Shown: positions 1 to 9,751 of the stretch, one piece after another
Layout of the letters: every line of letters starts with the position of its first letter
How positions within the stretch are numbered: position 1 is the first letter of the stretch
Origin: Perkinsus chesapeaki
Taxonomy: Eukaryota; Perkinsozoa; Perkinsida; Perkinsidae
Assembly (NCBI GenBank): GCA_013115145.1
Contig: JAAPAO010000624.1
Span: 1 to 20,132, forward strand
DNA: 20,132 nucleotides
Reading direction: 5' to 3'
Program-made: the position numbers and the translations under genes
The notes under the pieces: generated by a model
What the model saw: only the letters and a program-made list of their open reading frames with translations
What the model was told of the DNA's origin: nothing
Databases searched by the model: none

Positions 1-473
1 TATTGTTTATTGCCTTACGGATTGAGTTCTCCGACATGACTATACCACTTGTGCATGGAAGCGGGGACCAACACGGAATCCAGAGGTTCAGTTGTTAACC
101 TATTTGGCATCTTTCTTATAGTTGCTATCACTTTTCAAATCGAGTTCGTGAGACTTAGAATAGCTGACATCAAAGCCATAAGTGGTCTTAACGCCATACC
201 GTCCGATGGCATACCCTCAAAGTCACGGTCATTAATACTGCACGCATGCGTTGACCATATTTTTTTTACGGGCGCGCGCTATTTCGTTTTGCGTGGTGGT
301 TGTTGTCTGAAAGAACTGGAAGGAGCCGCTTGGCGCAAGATACTCTCGAGGTTGATTGCATCGCTTTCCAAGCTCGTCACGTATCGCCTCCTGTTGTTCT
401 GGTGTTAAAAAATCGTTTTTCTAATCGCTGTTAACGGCTTCATTGAGCCCCGCCTTAGAGTGTTGGTATTACT
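1..473. other. Upstream region, possible minus-strand exon
   Basis: No gene is recognised here. On the minus strand, roughly 420 down to 239 reads open and looks protein-like (begins LTPEQQEAIRDELGKR, ends at a TAA near 230). It is preceded by an AG that could be a splice acceptor. A second minus frame, carrying INDRDFEGMPSDG, follows directly in another phase, but I found no GT-AG intron joining the two. The + strand is also open from 49 to 408, with hydrophobic composition and no known motif. Only one of these can be real, and neither can be named. Confidence 0.2.
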
Positions 474-1137
474 ATGTCTTTTCTACGTTCCCTATTTGGG
501 CCACCTAAGATAGCCAATGCTGAGGAGGAGAAGGAAGTTAAGATGCAGGATGTGAGCCCAGAGGACTATCCGACACCACAGAAGTATCTTGAAGGCGCCC
601 CTATCCCCAGCTGGTAAGGCAACAACTGTACCGTGCTGCCCACCTGCCCTACCTTTTTGATAGGTATTCGTTCCAGAGTAACCTGGTCGGCGATATGGAC
701 CTGAAACCTGGTATGGCTCGTATGTTGGAAGTCGATAAAAGGCTTACTCTGCCCACTCGTACTCATATAAGATTCCTAGTAGGTTGATTTGGCACCCAAA
801 TCACTTCCACATCTTCCTTTATAGATTACTGGAGCTGATGTTATCCATTCGTGGGCAGTGCCTTCCTTGGGTATCAAAGCTGATGCTACCCCAGGTCGCC
901 TAGTAAAGGTATGAATCGGCCTGCCAGTCCACTTATCTACTAGCACCCTTCAGATTAACACCTTCATCCAGCGCGAAGGGGTCTTCTATGGCCAATGCTC
1001 GGAGCTCTGCGGAACCCTCCATGCGTAGGCCCTCGCCTTCTACCTAGCCCACTTTGTTCAGGTTCATGCCCATCGTCGTCGAGGCGGTAAGTCCCGAGGC
1101 CTTCGCTGCCCACGCCAAGAAGTGGTATAAGGATTGA
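474..1137 (+). CDS. COX2B: Nuclear-encoded cytochrome c oxidase subunit 2, C-terminal half (COX2B)
   Basis: This is the copper-binding half of complex IV subunit 2. It should face the intermembrane space, accept electrons from cytochrome c, and pair with a separately encoded membrane-anchored COX2A. Five exons (474-613, 664-778, 825-908, 954-1024, 1062-1137) join across introns of 50, 46, 45 and 37 nt. About 45 residues of mostly charged leader precede a cupredoxin domain containing [17 protein letters not shown]. The CuA ligand block [12 protein letters not shown] carries both cysteines, the histidine and the methionine. The protein ends [11 protein letters not shown] before TGA. The two transmembrane helices of ordinary COX2 are absent, as expected for the split form of apicomplexans, perkinsozoans and chlorophytes. 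The ATG at 474 keeps the leader in frame; no classical amphipathic presequence is visible. Confidence 0.93.
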
Positions 1138-1301
1138 GGAGGCATCTAGATGATGAGACTAGCATTATTACCTTTTTAGCAATCTACTACTTACACTTCG
1201 TGGCTCGCAGCCCGGAGATATGGGAAGGGTCGATATTATCATGTATTACCTTTACTGCGATGGGCTATTGTGTTTATCAAGTACGTTAATATCCGGTAGA
1301 G

Positions 1302-2410
1302 ATGCTCTATCGGTTGCACAATCAATTCAAGAGTCGGCGTCGGCTGGCAGGAGGGCTCGTAGCAGCCGTCGGCCGTCGGAGTTTTACGACGGCCGAGTCG
1401 GGCTTTAAAGGCCTTCTAGCAAACGATGACATCCTCTTCCCTAAAGTGAGGTGTCTATAGGACCAGACTTGGCGGAAGTTTGGTATTAGGTGCACGTCAT
1501 TGGCCGGGACGGCAGCGCTATAGGAGTGATGCAGATAGATGAGGCTATGGCGAAGGCAAAGGAGGCCAAGTTGGACTTGGTCGGGTATCTTAGGTCGATT
1601 AGGGTCACAGCCACTGTGTAGGTGCTGGTTAATGCTAATAAGGAGCCGCCAGTGTGTCGGATAGCCAGGAGGGCCGATCTCGAGGCACAAATAGTAGAGA
1701 AGTTGAAGTAGGCTGCTAGGCGGTTGTCGAGGAGCTGGTGTTGTTAAGGCAAAAGGAGGTGCTAAAGGAGAAGCAACAGACTGACCTTTATAGCTTTGAT
1801 CCTTCATTGAAGATCAAGTACATGCGGTATAACTGCAGGATAGCCTTGCCGGACTTCCAGCGATATGTGAGATAGGGAGTTGTGGCAGTCGAATATATAG
1901 CAGATATTACATCATCGAGAGTTGTTGTTAAAGAAGCATCGGACGGAAGCGGTCATTATCAAAGGCAAGGCAGAAGAGGAGGAGATGAGGCAAATGGTTG
2001 GTGGGTCCTCCCCACTGGCTGCTTCTCTCGTGTGAGCGTATCCTTTATAGTGCGCATCATTGCCGAGCTTAAGGATATTGCGAAGCCTGTTAACCTGCCT
2101 TTGCCTGCCCAGTCATTCGAGCAACCTTCAGTAGGTTTCGTAGGGCCGCACTATGACAAGGTATTCCCCTTTTAAGGTTAACGTACTAATTTGGCCGTGC
2201 ACACCAGAACAGGCGGCAACGTTCAAGATACCAAAGGTTGCGTTTGCAGCCAGTGATGAGGTTTGGAATCAGCAAAGGGCCAAGGAGGAGGCCCAAAGGG
2301 ACCCTAGGAACCGTAGGGCCAGACAGGACCCGAAGATGAAGGATGGGAGGAGTGCTAGACAGAGATGGATTGAACAACAGGAGCGAGATGGTGATCCTGG
2401 ACCACAGTGA
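1302..2410 (+). CDS. MTIF3: Mitochondrial translation initiation factor IF-3
   Basis: IF-3 binds the small ribosomal subunit, prevents premature subunit joining and helps select the start codon. The N-terminus (MLYRLHNQFKSRRRLAGG, then GRRSFTT) is a basic, acid-free mitochondrial presequence, which supports the ATG at 1302. The N-domain has NDDILFPKV, an EAMAKAKEAKLDLVLV helix and the signature NANKEPPVCRI. The C-domain has KKHRTEAVIIKGKAEEE and VVRIIAELKDIAKPV, matching the bacterial strand-helix order. A charged tail rich in Arg, Asp and Glu closes at TGA 2408. Introns: 1446-1489, 1580-1621, 1694-1719 (only 26 nt), 1867-1900, 2001-2050, 2131-2176. The second intron needs the weak donor GTCGGG, so that boundary is less sure. 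The gene lies 164 nt downstream of COX2B on the same strand. Confidence 0.85.
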
Positions 2411-2605
2411 TTGGACCCATGAGATGTTTCTGACACCTCTAGCTTGTGTTTTGTGGCATCGTAGATGAAGTGCAATCTTCATCCTAATATGATGTACTTG
2501 TGTCCCCTTTTACCAGCCCGCCCCCGTAAGCCGAAGTATAACTCATCATTTTTGCACGTATAATCGCTATCCGGCCAGCTTTGATGTGACTATTAGCGTT
2601 CTTTA

Positions 2606-4794
2606 ATGCTATTGCTTCTTCCCTTATGTCTGGTTAGCCTCCTCTTTGCTACCGTCCATGCTCCCTCTGTAGAGTATACTAGAATGTGTGCCTATGAAAA
2701 GCAGTGCAATGTGCCCCTAGACCACCGCCAAGCCATAAACCACACATCTGATGACGGATACCCACTGGGTCATAGCATATTCGATCGTTCGTGGGCGGGT
2801 AGGCCGCCAGTAGTTGCTATTCTGGAGCTGGTGGGTGCCAGGTGAAGTCCCATCGGTCTCGGGTCTCTCAGCTGAGGAGTTCTGGTTGAGCTACCAGCCA
2901 GGCGGCGTTCCTGTGAAGGTGCAAGTGGCGGAGGTATCGACTATACCGTGGACATTGGGGTAATGGTGGGGCTGGCAATTGGTGAGCATGGGGGCCTTAT
3001 TGGAAGGTATTTGAAAGAGAAATACGGTATGGAAATTATAAGAACAGAAGTAAAGAACGAGGACAGGCTTACGGACTACTGCGGCCGAGATGGAGTTATC
3101 TGCAGTGATGAGGCAGGGTACTTCCAGTCTTACTCGATAGTGCCTGTGTCAGATGGTGGGGCAGTCCTCGTCGGGTAAGGCTACCATGAGGGAAGCAATA
3201 GATAGAATGAGACAGGGGCACGATGTATATGTTATTTCGCAGGTAGGGGGCATCTTGTGGGAAAATTCCGCAAAGTCCCGGTAGGCTTTTGCACACTTGA
3301 AGGGAGCATTTTCCGCGATGAGTGGATGATGGTACTCTGAAGCTTAACCGACTAAGTCCAGAACTTGCGCTGGAACTAGAGTGCGTCTTCGTAATTGTGC
3401 AATGTGTCTCCATCTTCCCTCTTCGTCCAGTATAGTGTGCTCCTGTTAGATCCCTACCAGCCTCACTGCCGATCTATTGGTTCCAGCATTCATACTGGGA
3501 GGCCACAGAGATCCACTAGAAGGGTAGCGGTGGTGGGTGCTGAGGGAAGGGCGTCATTGCTGTATGATGTATTGTTCATCATTAAGAACCATTTCAGTTG
3601 GTAGTGCTGAGGGCGACACTATTGTCGTCGTTCAGGATGAATCGATCAACTATCCTCACGGAGCTAGGTCTGTGGATTAGCTCCAACAAGGAACCTACCT
3701 TCACATCATCTGTTATACATTACGATATGAACGACCAGCTTATGTGCCAAGTAACGGGGCATCAATGCGTGGGGCTCCATCGTATCAAATCAAGATCGAA
3801 ATACCGTAGTTGTAAGGGTTATCCTGACGGCGACCATGTCAGATAAAGGGTTGGCGAGAGTGGACCTTCTGGGACATGAGAACGGAGAGGGATAAGATGC
3901 CCATGTGGTCTGGGTAACCTACCCTGGCTTTCTATCAATCAACCTGCCACTCCCAGGCACTATCACTCCCCTTTCGAGGTGGCGGGTTCGGATGATAGTC
4001 CAGTCGACGGCGAGATGGTCGATCTTGCGCGGTAAGAGATGTCACCATTGCTGGTGACACATTGGGGTTCGAATTAGGTGGCCGAAGTTTGCAGAGGCCG
4101 GATGGGCTAATACCACCCTGCACTCGGGAGAGTGCCTGTTCATACCAAAGCGCCATGCTCTTCACTATGTAGCCTGAGCTATGTTTCGACGTCTAAAAAG
4201 TCTTCGTGGAGGTTCGTGGCTTTGGTGAGGAAAACATCGCCTTCTCCCTGCTCTTCGACACCTACGCCGATGAAGCATCGCTTTCGATGGGGACGGAAGG
4301 GTCAGGCGTTGTGGTGAGAGGTGCTGCAGTCTGTGGCCGGCGTGACAGGCATTCTCAGCCTCTGCGGGACTTCGAAGTCCTGTGGCCCTTCCCGGGAGAT
4401 CCGGTGGAGAGCGGGTATGGCGAAGTGACAATGGGCATGCCCGACTGGAAGGCCTCCCTGGCCCTCCCTGTCATGCAGTTGGCTGTAAGTCCTCCCACCA
4501 GAGCTCATAGAGGAGCGTTGGCAGATGGAGCTCCTACCTGACCAACCGACTCTTACCTCCCCCCAGCTGGCCACCCTTACTCGGGAGTTCCTAAGGCGTA
4601 GTGGTGCACCCTCAGCCGCTGTGAAGAAGGTTGGAGGTGCTCTGGCTAAGTAGAATCTTAGGTCGATGCCTGCAACTAGAGGCTGGCTTAGATACGACAG
4701 GGGTGGCTCTGAGGGCTGGAGTGTGGAGGACATAATGGTCGACCTTGCCCCTTTCTGGAGGGACGTGGTCAGGCTCATTGAGCATGCTTCATGA
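2606..4794 (+). CDS. JmjC/cupin_8-type Fe(II)/2-oxoglutarate oxygenase with signal peptide
   Basis: Proteins of this fold hydroxylate protein or RNA side chains using iron and 2-oxoglutarate. The N-terminus (MLLLLPLCLVSLLFATVHA) is a signal peptide, so an ER/secretory location resembling JMJD8-type proteins is likely. Cupin_8 landmarks occur in order: LSAEEFWLSYQPGGVPVKV, IPWTLGYLKEKYG (across intron 2960-3006), ATMREAIDRMRQGHDVYVIS, then LWISSNKEPTFTSSVIHYDM. The last carries the HxD iron motif (His 3718-3720, Asp 3724-3726). FIPKRHALHYV supplies the distal His (4163-4165). Further introns are 3095-3140, 3569-3597, 3806-3858, 3914-3956, 4032-4077, 4169-4211, 4314-4358, 4495-4566 and 4650-4679. 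Joins around 2780-2870 and 3243-3460 are unresolved. A C-terminal extension of unknown role ends DVVRLIEHAS. The substrate cannot be told. Confidence 0.7.
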
Positions 4795-4877
4795 TGGCGG
4801 CAGTCTGTTGGGAATGCATTTGTAGTGTTACTCATTTGCCGCCATGGTTGGTGCCCTCAGTTTCGAGTGTGTATATT

Positions 4878-7800
4878 ATGTTATTGTCATCCTCGTGCTC
4901 GCCTCCTCCTCCACCACCTCCAGCCACGTCTAGGCCACATATCCTACAGGGCTCAGCCTCAGCGGCACAACTACACAATCATCATCATCAACCCTTTACT
5001 TCATTTGCCTGGTCAAGTAGCTCAGTGCAGAAGCCATCCAGGAGCAGTCTATTGGGAGGGGCGCCTTTGTGCGCCTCGACTGCAGCAGGACCAATCGGAT
5101 ACCGACCTCCTGCTCTCTCTGGTGAGCTCAACTTCTGAGGTATCTTCGTCTGGCTCATTTGAGTCCTAGGACCAATTAAAGCGCACTACAACACTTAATT
5201 TACCAAGTCTCCACCGCTGGAAGGTAGACCTGATAAGACTTGGAAGAAGTGTTATAGCCTTTAAACACCTTTCTTGCTGGGAGAAGTGTAATTTCTGCCT
5301 ACTCCTTTCCTATAATTCCTTGATGGTTCCCGTTGCTATCGAACAAATACAGGCAATACTCTCGAGCCCAACTCAGGTGCTACAGCCAGTAGGCCAGCAG
5401 CAGCAACGTCATTGCCGGCTCGCTCCATGGCAAGAGTCGCCGTAGGCCCATATGTGAAGGGCTCGAAGGGTGAAGTATACGAATTGATAGAGCAACTGCA
5501 GTCCGCCTTGTTTGGTGGGGTGTACAGAGTAGGCCTCCGTTCCTTGGGGGATCCAGGCATGCAGTGGAGCTCAGGCTAGGGGATTGACGACTGGCAGGGA
5601 CTATGCAGTGAAGGTGCTGCACAAGCAGGAGCTGGCTCGAATTGAACGGGAAGCCACTAAGGTAGGCCAGGCCAGGGCTTCTGCAATGGGAAGCTGACTG
5701 CTTGTCAGACCCACCGGGGCATCGAGTTCTGCGAGAGACCGTTGTCCGAGGTTATGTTTGCCTCAAAGATGAAGGAGAACCAGTATGTATTGGAGCTGTT
5801 GGATCATACCGAAGACGACCATTGTCATTACCTTGCCTCACCCTTGGCGAGAGGTAAGCTGCGGCGTGGTAAGCTTGGGGGGGCAATGGCATCGGTAGGA
5901 GGTGACTTACTGGAAGCCCTCAAGGAGATATCTACAGCTACTGATGGAGGCTTTCAAGAGAGAGTGGTTAAAAGCGTGGTCGCTGAGGCAGCCGAGGGTA
6001 TTGCTTATCTTCATCGGTAATGTCGCTTCAGCTCTGTTGGGTTGGAAGGATGCTTAGTGTGGTAGGCATTGCCTGGCACTACAGGACGTGTCATTGGAGA
6101 ACATGCTCCTGTTTGTCGATCCAGAGACAGGCAGCTACACTATAAAGGTGAGGCGATGGTTAAAGCTGGAGATGAAGGCTTTTTGAAGATATGTGATCCG
6201 GGCCAAGCCACAGAGTTTATGAGGGACACTTCCGGGCGAGAGCAACCAATACCGTTCAAGTGAGCTACCGCGTCATCCTTTCCCGCAATGGCCTGAGAAT
6301 TATGTGTTCCTCCGAGGAACTGACTCGACTGGTAAAAATGTTTCTAGCACTGCGAGGAGATGGAAAATTTGGTAGAAAGTGTATTTTTAAAAGTGGGAGA
6401 ATAAATATCGATGCTTCCCTATAATCCCCCTTGCCTTCATCTGATCCTCAGAGGCCTCGTCGGTAAGTCCTTCCGCCCTCCAGAGTTGTACGCTCATAAA
6501 CGTTACATCGCCACTGCAGTGGACTCGTGGTGCCTTGGTTGGAGTAATACCTCGACAGCTTGCAGTTGCAGTTGGTATGCTTATTTAGGCATCTTCTACT
6601 TGCTCACCGCCAGGAGCCTTTTTCAATCAGCGGACCCTCGAAGTGGCGATAAGGACTGGGCCATGTTTGCTGCTGGGGTAGGTCAGATGTGTCTACTAGT
6701 GTCGAGTATAGGAGCTGTCTCAGAACATCGATGCACTGTTCCGTCGAAAGGCTGCGAGGCATATGAGCTCAGAGGCGAAGGATCTGATCCTCAGGTAACC
6801 TCAGGCTATGATGCTACTCTCGCCAACTTGGACGATCGATACGGATCAATCCAACAGCGAGCTTCTTCCTCTTGTGTACGTAACCCAACACACACGCATA
6901 GAGCTGTGTCACACTCATCGGGTTGGCGTATCACCACAGTTGGCATAGTCGTGTAGCTCGGCTTCAGCGGCGGCTTCACGATCAGCAAGTGTTTGCCCAA
7001 CAAAACCCGCGTCGGGAATGTGGGTCATATTATACGGCTCCGCCGAAGCAGCTGTAATATGCCTTGTAGAAGTGCTCTATGTCGAGGAGCCTCGAGATCT
7101 GTTGGCATAGCTGTGCACCTGCTCTAGGAGAACGGGTCTTACTGAATATGGGAAATATTCCGTCCTGTCAGGCTGATGGAGCTGAACCCTGTGAAGCGTC
7201 TAAGTGTAGAGGATGCTCTGAAACATCCTTGGTTTACCGACTGCCCGAAGCCATCCTTATGGCCGGCACCGAGCCACTTGGTGATAGAGGAGAAGGAGAT
7301 GGTTGATAGAGTAAAGCGGGTGCCGCTGCTTAACAGTTGGACGACGCTGTCTTGTTAAGATTAAGTCTCGTCGGGAAGTCGATGCTATCGACGATGCTGC
7401 GTCGCAGAGGAGGCCGGAGTTAGCCAGCGCGGTCGACACCGTCCGAGAGAGAACAGGCTCAACCACCTCCTCCTTAGCATCTCAGAGGATTCCTATTCGG
7501 GGTGTCCAACCCACCACTGGCCGACATAGTGAAAGGAGCACGGCTAGCAGGTGAGCATTGCAGTTTAGTCGCCGTCATTCCTCTTGTAGACCATCCATCA
7601 CCAAGCCGAGCCGTCCAAGTGTCGATTCACGCCCGAGCCATCGCCTCAGTGTCTGTAGCAGCAGCGATGGTGTAAGACCGAGGGCTCTGTATCAATTTCA
7701 CAGGTCTCTTTTCAGAAGTCGCTACTTGGGCGCTCCTCTTTGACGGCATCTTCTGCCACTCGACTACAAGACAATGGTTCTGCCAAGAAGAAGCCCGAGG

Positions 7801-8478
7801 CCTCCTCCACCGCGAGAATTGTTGGCTTCCGAAATGGTAAGCATCCCTATGAGCGTGTCAATATGGCGCCCTTCTGCATTCCAGCTGCGGGCTCGCCCCT
7901 TTATGGCTCGGCTCCATGTTATACTTCGCCACGGTCTCCTCGCGTCGCAAATGTACGAGCTTCTGCTGCTGTTCCTGCTCATTTATGGAAGTGGTCATCA
8001 GGCGATTGCCCTTAATGCATATCATACCCGTTTGTGCCGGAGCCCGTCCCCTCCCCCACAACGCGTACCTCACTCCGCTGTGCCGAAGTGGGACGCTGTG
8101 GTCGAAAACATTAATGTGAGCGTATACAGGTTGGTACGGTGACGAGCGCCTCGTCTGCAGGCTCGCGCCCGCTCTCCGTCTCCGATGAGACCTCCTCAAC
8201 GAGGGCAGTATCACTATCATTCACCCGCCGTGGCAGATTCCAGCGGTCGATCGCAGCTCCTCGGCTCAGATGGTCGAACGACTTTGTTCGTGTCGGCCAG
8301 CAACGCCCCTGCAGCCTTGCGCAGCCGCTCCCCAAGCTTCGTATCCTTCCAAGGAAGCTCTCCTCACCCTACCCTTGTTGGGACTCCAGGATGGCTGAGC
8401 CCCTCGTTGCCGCCTCGGAGGTCTGCTCTGTCGCCGAACATTATGCCCAGAGAGTTAAGGCTGAGTAGTCGTGGATGA
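4878..8478 (+). CDS. Divergent protein kinase (possible pseudokinase) with Ser/Pro-rich tails
   Basis: The kinase core is divergent. The glycine loop is ELIEQLQSALFGGVYRA, lacking the usual GxGxxG. The lysine motif YAVKVL is kept. The catalytic loop reads LALQDVSLENML, so His-Arg of HRD is lost but Asp and Asn remain. DFG is ICDPG, and APE is FRPPELY. The core ends with RLSVEDALKHPWF. A Ser/Pro/Arg-rich tail from about 7360 reaches TGA 8476. Core and tail introns are 5529-5574, 5662-5708, 5854-5898, 6017-6065, 6148-6188, 6260-6451, 6544-6588, 6678-6723, 6795-7171, 7320-7359, 7551-7589, 7672-7715, 7837-7884, 7953-8001 and 8116-8160. A Pro/Ser/His-rich exon (4878-5121) joins in phase over a 231 nt intron (5122-5352). 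If that join is wrong, translation could start at 5427. Substrate and pathway are unknown; weak or absent phosphotransfer is possible. Confidence 0.78.
5122..5352 (+). other. Inferred 231-nt kinase intron
   Basis: The donor GTGAGC follows the Pro/Ser-rich exon and the acceptor is AAATACAG. Removing it joins a phase-1 exon to an in-frame stretch with NTLEPNSGATASRPAAATSL ahead of the kinase core. Within the interval another + frame stays open from 5170 to 5445 without a known motif, so a small separate gene cannot be excluded. Confidence 0.45.
6795..7171 (+). other. Oversized 377-nt kinase intron with nested inverted repeat
   Basis: This is the longest intron in the kinase gene, which otherwise has many of 39-50 nt. 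Both flanking exons are secure kinase sequence (KDLILR before, MELNPVKRLSVEDALKHPWF after). It holds a nested hairpin at 7026-7061: CATATTA pairs with TAATATG, and inside it CGGC-TCC-GCCG pairs perfectly. A looser partner pairing exists between 6961-6974 and 7036-7049. No snoRNA boxes or coding motif were recognised. Confidence 0.5.
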
Positions 8479-8995
8479 TTGTTCTCATTATGTATATCCA
8501 CCACCATTATCGTATATAACTGACAAAATGCAGTGTTATTACCGTGCATGCCTTCTCCTGCTCGTCGTTGGAGTCCATGATACTTCTATACGGCCGATAA
8601 AGATGAGATTCAATAATTCATATCACCACTGAAAGCTGACTCTAGTTGTGTTGGTTTTAGTATATGTTAAGGGGACTATGGCGAGCTACGATTGGTCGAT
8701 GATAAGCTCGCAGATTCTGGTAGCAGCTAACTGCAGAAGAAGTGATAGTCAGAAGTCGCGAATGCTACGCGTTGTAATGCTTCAGCAAAGCACCTTCATT
8801 TTACACTCACTAAGCGTTGGGACAAATCTGACATATACGCCACACTGCACGGTCGCGTGAGAATGGGGATAACACTAACTGATAAATATACAAGAGACTC
8901 AGCAAGCGAGTCGTGTATCGTAACCGTTGCGCCGTAAATGTATGAAAACGGTATTTGAGAAGGCTCGTTGAAGTTTTACTGCATTTGGTTACGAG
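8479..8995. other. Intergenic region, kinase to DNAAF6
   Basis: A 70-codon + frame (8648-8860) is open but has no recognisable motif and no convincing splice partners. No tRNA, repeat or regulatory element was seen. This interval should hold the kinase 3' UTR and the 5' region of the next gene. Confidence 0.4.
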
Positions 8996-9751
8996 ATGGC
9001 GGGTGCTTCGTTCTCACCCAATGAGCTGCAAAACATGATGCAATTATTTGAGATTTGCGAGGCCTCAGAAAAGGAAGCGAAGGGTTCAGTAGGGCCAAGC
9101 AACGCACCTCCGAATCAGAAGGTGGCTTCCGACAAGCGTCTACATCGTTATCTAGTATGGGGCAGGTTACTATCAAAAGCGCCACTCAAATGCGTAGGGA
9201 GCAAGAGGCCAAGGCTGCTGAGGCCAAAGCTAAGCAAGACTCCATTTGGCATGGAGAGGACTTTAAAAAGCATTCTGGTAAGGAAGGCCACGTAATAGAC
9301 AGCCTTGAACACTTAGCAGGTGTTGCAATTCCTGAAGGCAAGACTGGTGCCGGCGCGGACCAAGATCCGCGGAAGAAGCCCGAGTACAAGGCTACTGTTT
9401 TGGTGCCATACGAGTGATGTAGATACGAAATATTGTACAGGCAGGAGGTGTCGGCTAACGATATGTTCCTCAACCTGCAAGACACGGATCCGAGCTCAGA
9501 TAGGTGTACAGAGATTACTGTCAAGTAGGTTATTCAATGAATTGCTAGAGGGGGACATGTAGATCAGGATACACTTACCGAACACACAATTGAAGGACAT
9601 TTCGCTGGACGTTCTTAGGGAGCGTGTTATGCTACAGGCGCCAAAGTAAAAGTTTGCATTGCTTCGAGGGAACACAGTCCCGTGCCACAGATACAGGCTG
9701 TCCCTGCCGCTCCCCTATGCTGTAGATGAGGAGAGAGGCAATGCTAAGTGA
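8996..9751 (+). CDS. DNAAF6: PIH1D3/DNAAF6-like axonemal dynein assembly factor
   Basis: This family works with HSP90 in the cytoplasm to pre-assemble axonemal dynein arms. Its presence implies a motile flagellum. The N-terminus is MAGASFSPNELQNMM, followed by a Glu/Lys/Ala-rich helical stretch. The acidic linker found in homologues is here represented by IWHGEDFKKHS. The PIH/CS-like core reads PEYKATVLVPYE, then SANDMFLNLQDTDPSSDRCT, then EITVKIHLPNTQLKDISLDV and LQAPKYRLSLPLPYAVDEE. Introns are 9084-9118 (weak donor GTTCAG), 9414-9440 (27 nt), 9525-9567 and 9646-9690. The frame stops at TGA 9749, immediately after GNAK. Homologues carry one more beta strand there. Either the protein is short or the donor-like GTGAGT at 9748 leads to a last exon I could not find. 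Confidence 0.82.

Noticed and set aside
2090-2180. Apparent +1 frameshift in IF-3 at CCCCTTTT, recalling the CCC frameshifts of Perkinsus mitochondrial cox1
   Set aside because: A 46-nt GT-AG intron (2131-2176) explains the frame change and gives a better fit to the IF-3 C-terminus.
2790-2860. Possible FAD-binding GxGxxG motif with a frameshift
   Set aside because: Later JmjC landmarks (HYD iron motif, FIPK...LHYV) identify the gene as cupin_8; the Gly-rich reading is out of frame and probably partly intronic.
4060-4080. tRNA T-loop-like GGTTCGAAT
   Set aside because: No matching acceptor, D or anticodon arms nearby; it lies in the JmjC intron 4032-4077.
5048-5090. Second kinase glycine loop (SIGRGAFVRLDCS) in another frame
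   Set aside because: No following kinase motifs in that frame; it overlaps the Ser/Pro-rich exon that joins in phase to the kinase.
6140-6190. Apparent one-base indel before the DPG motif of the kinase
   Set aside because: A 41-nt intron (6148-6188) joins SYTIK directly to ICDPGQ in phase.
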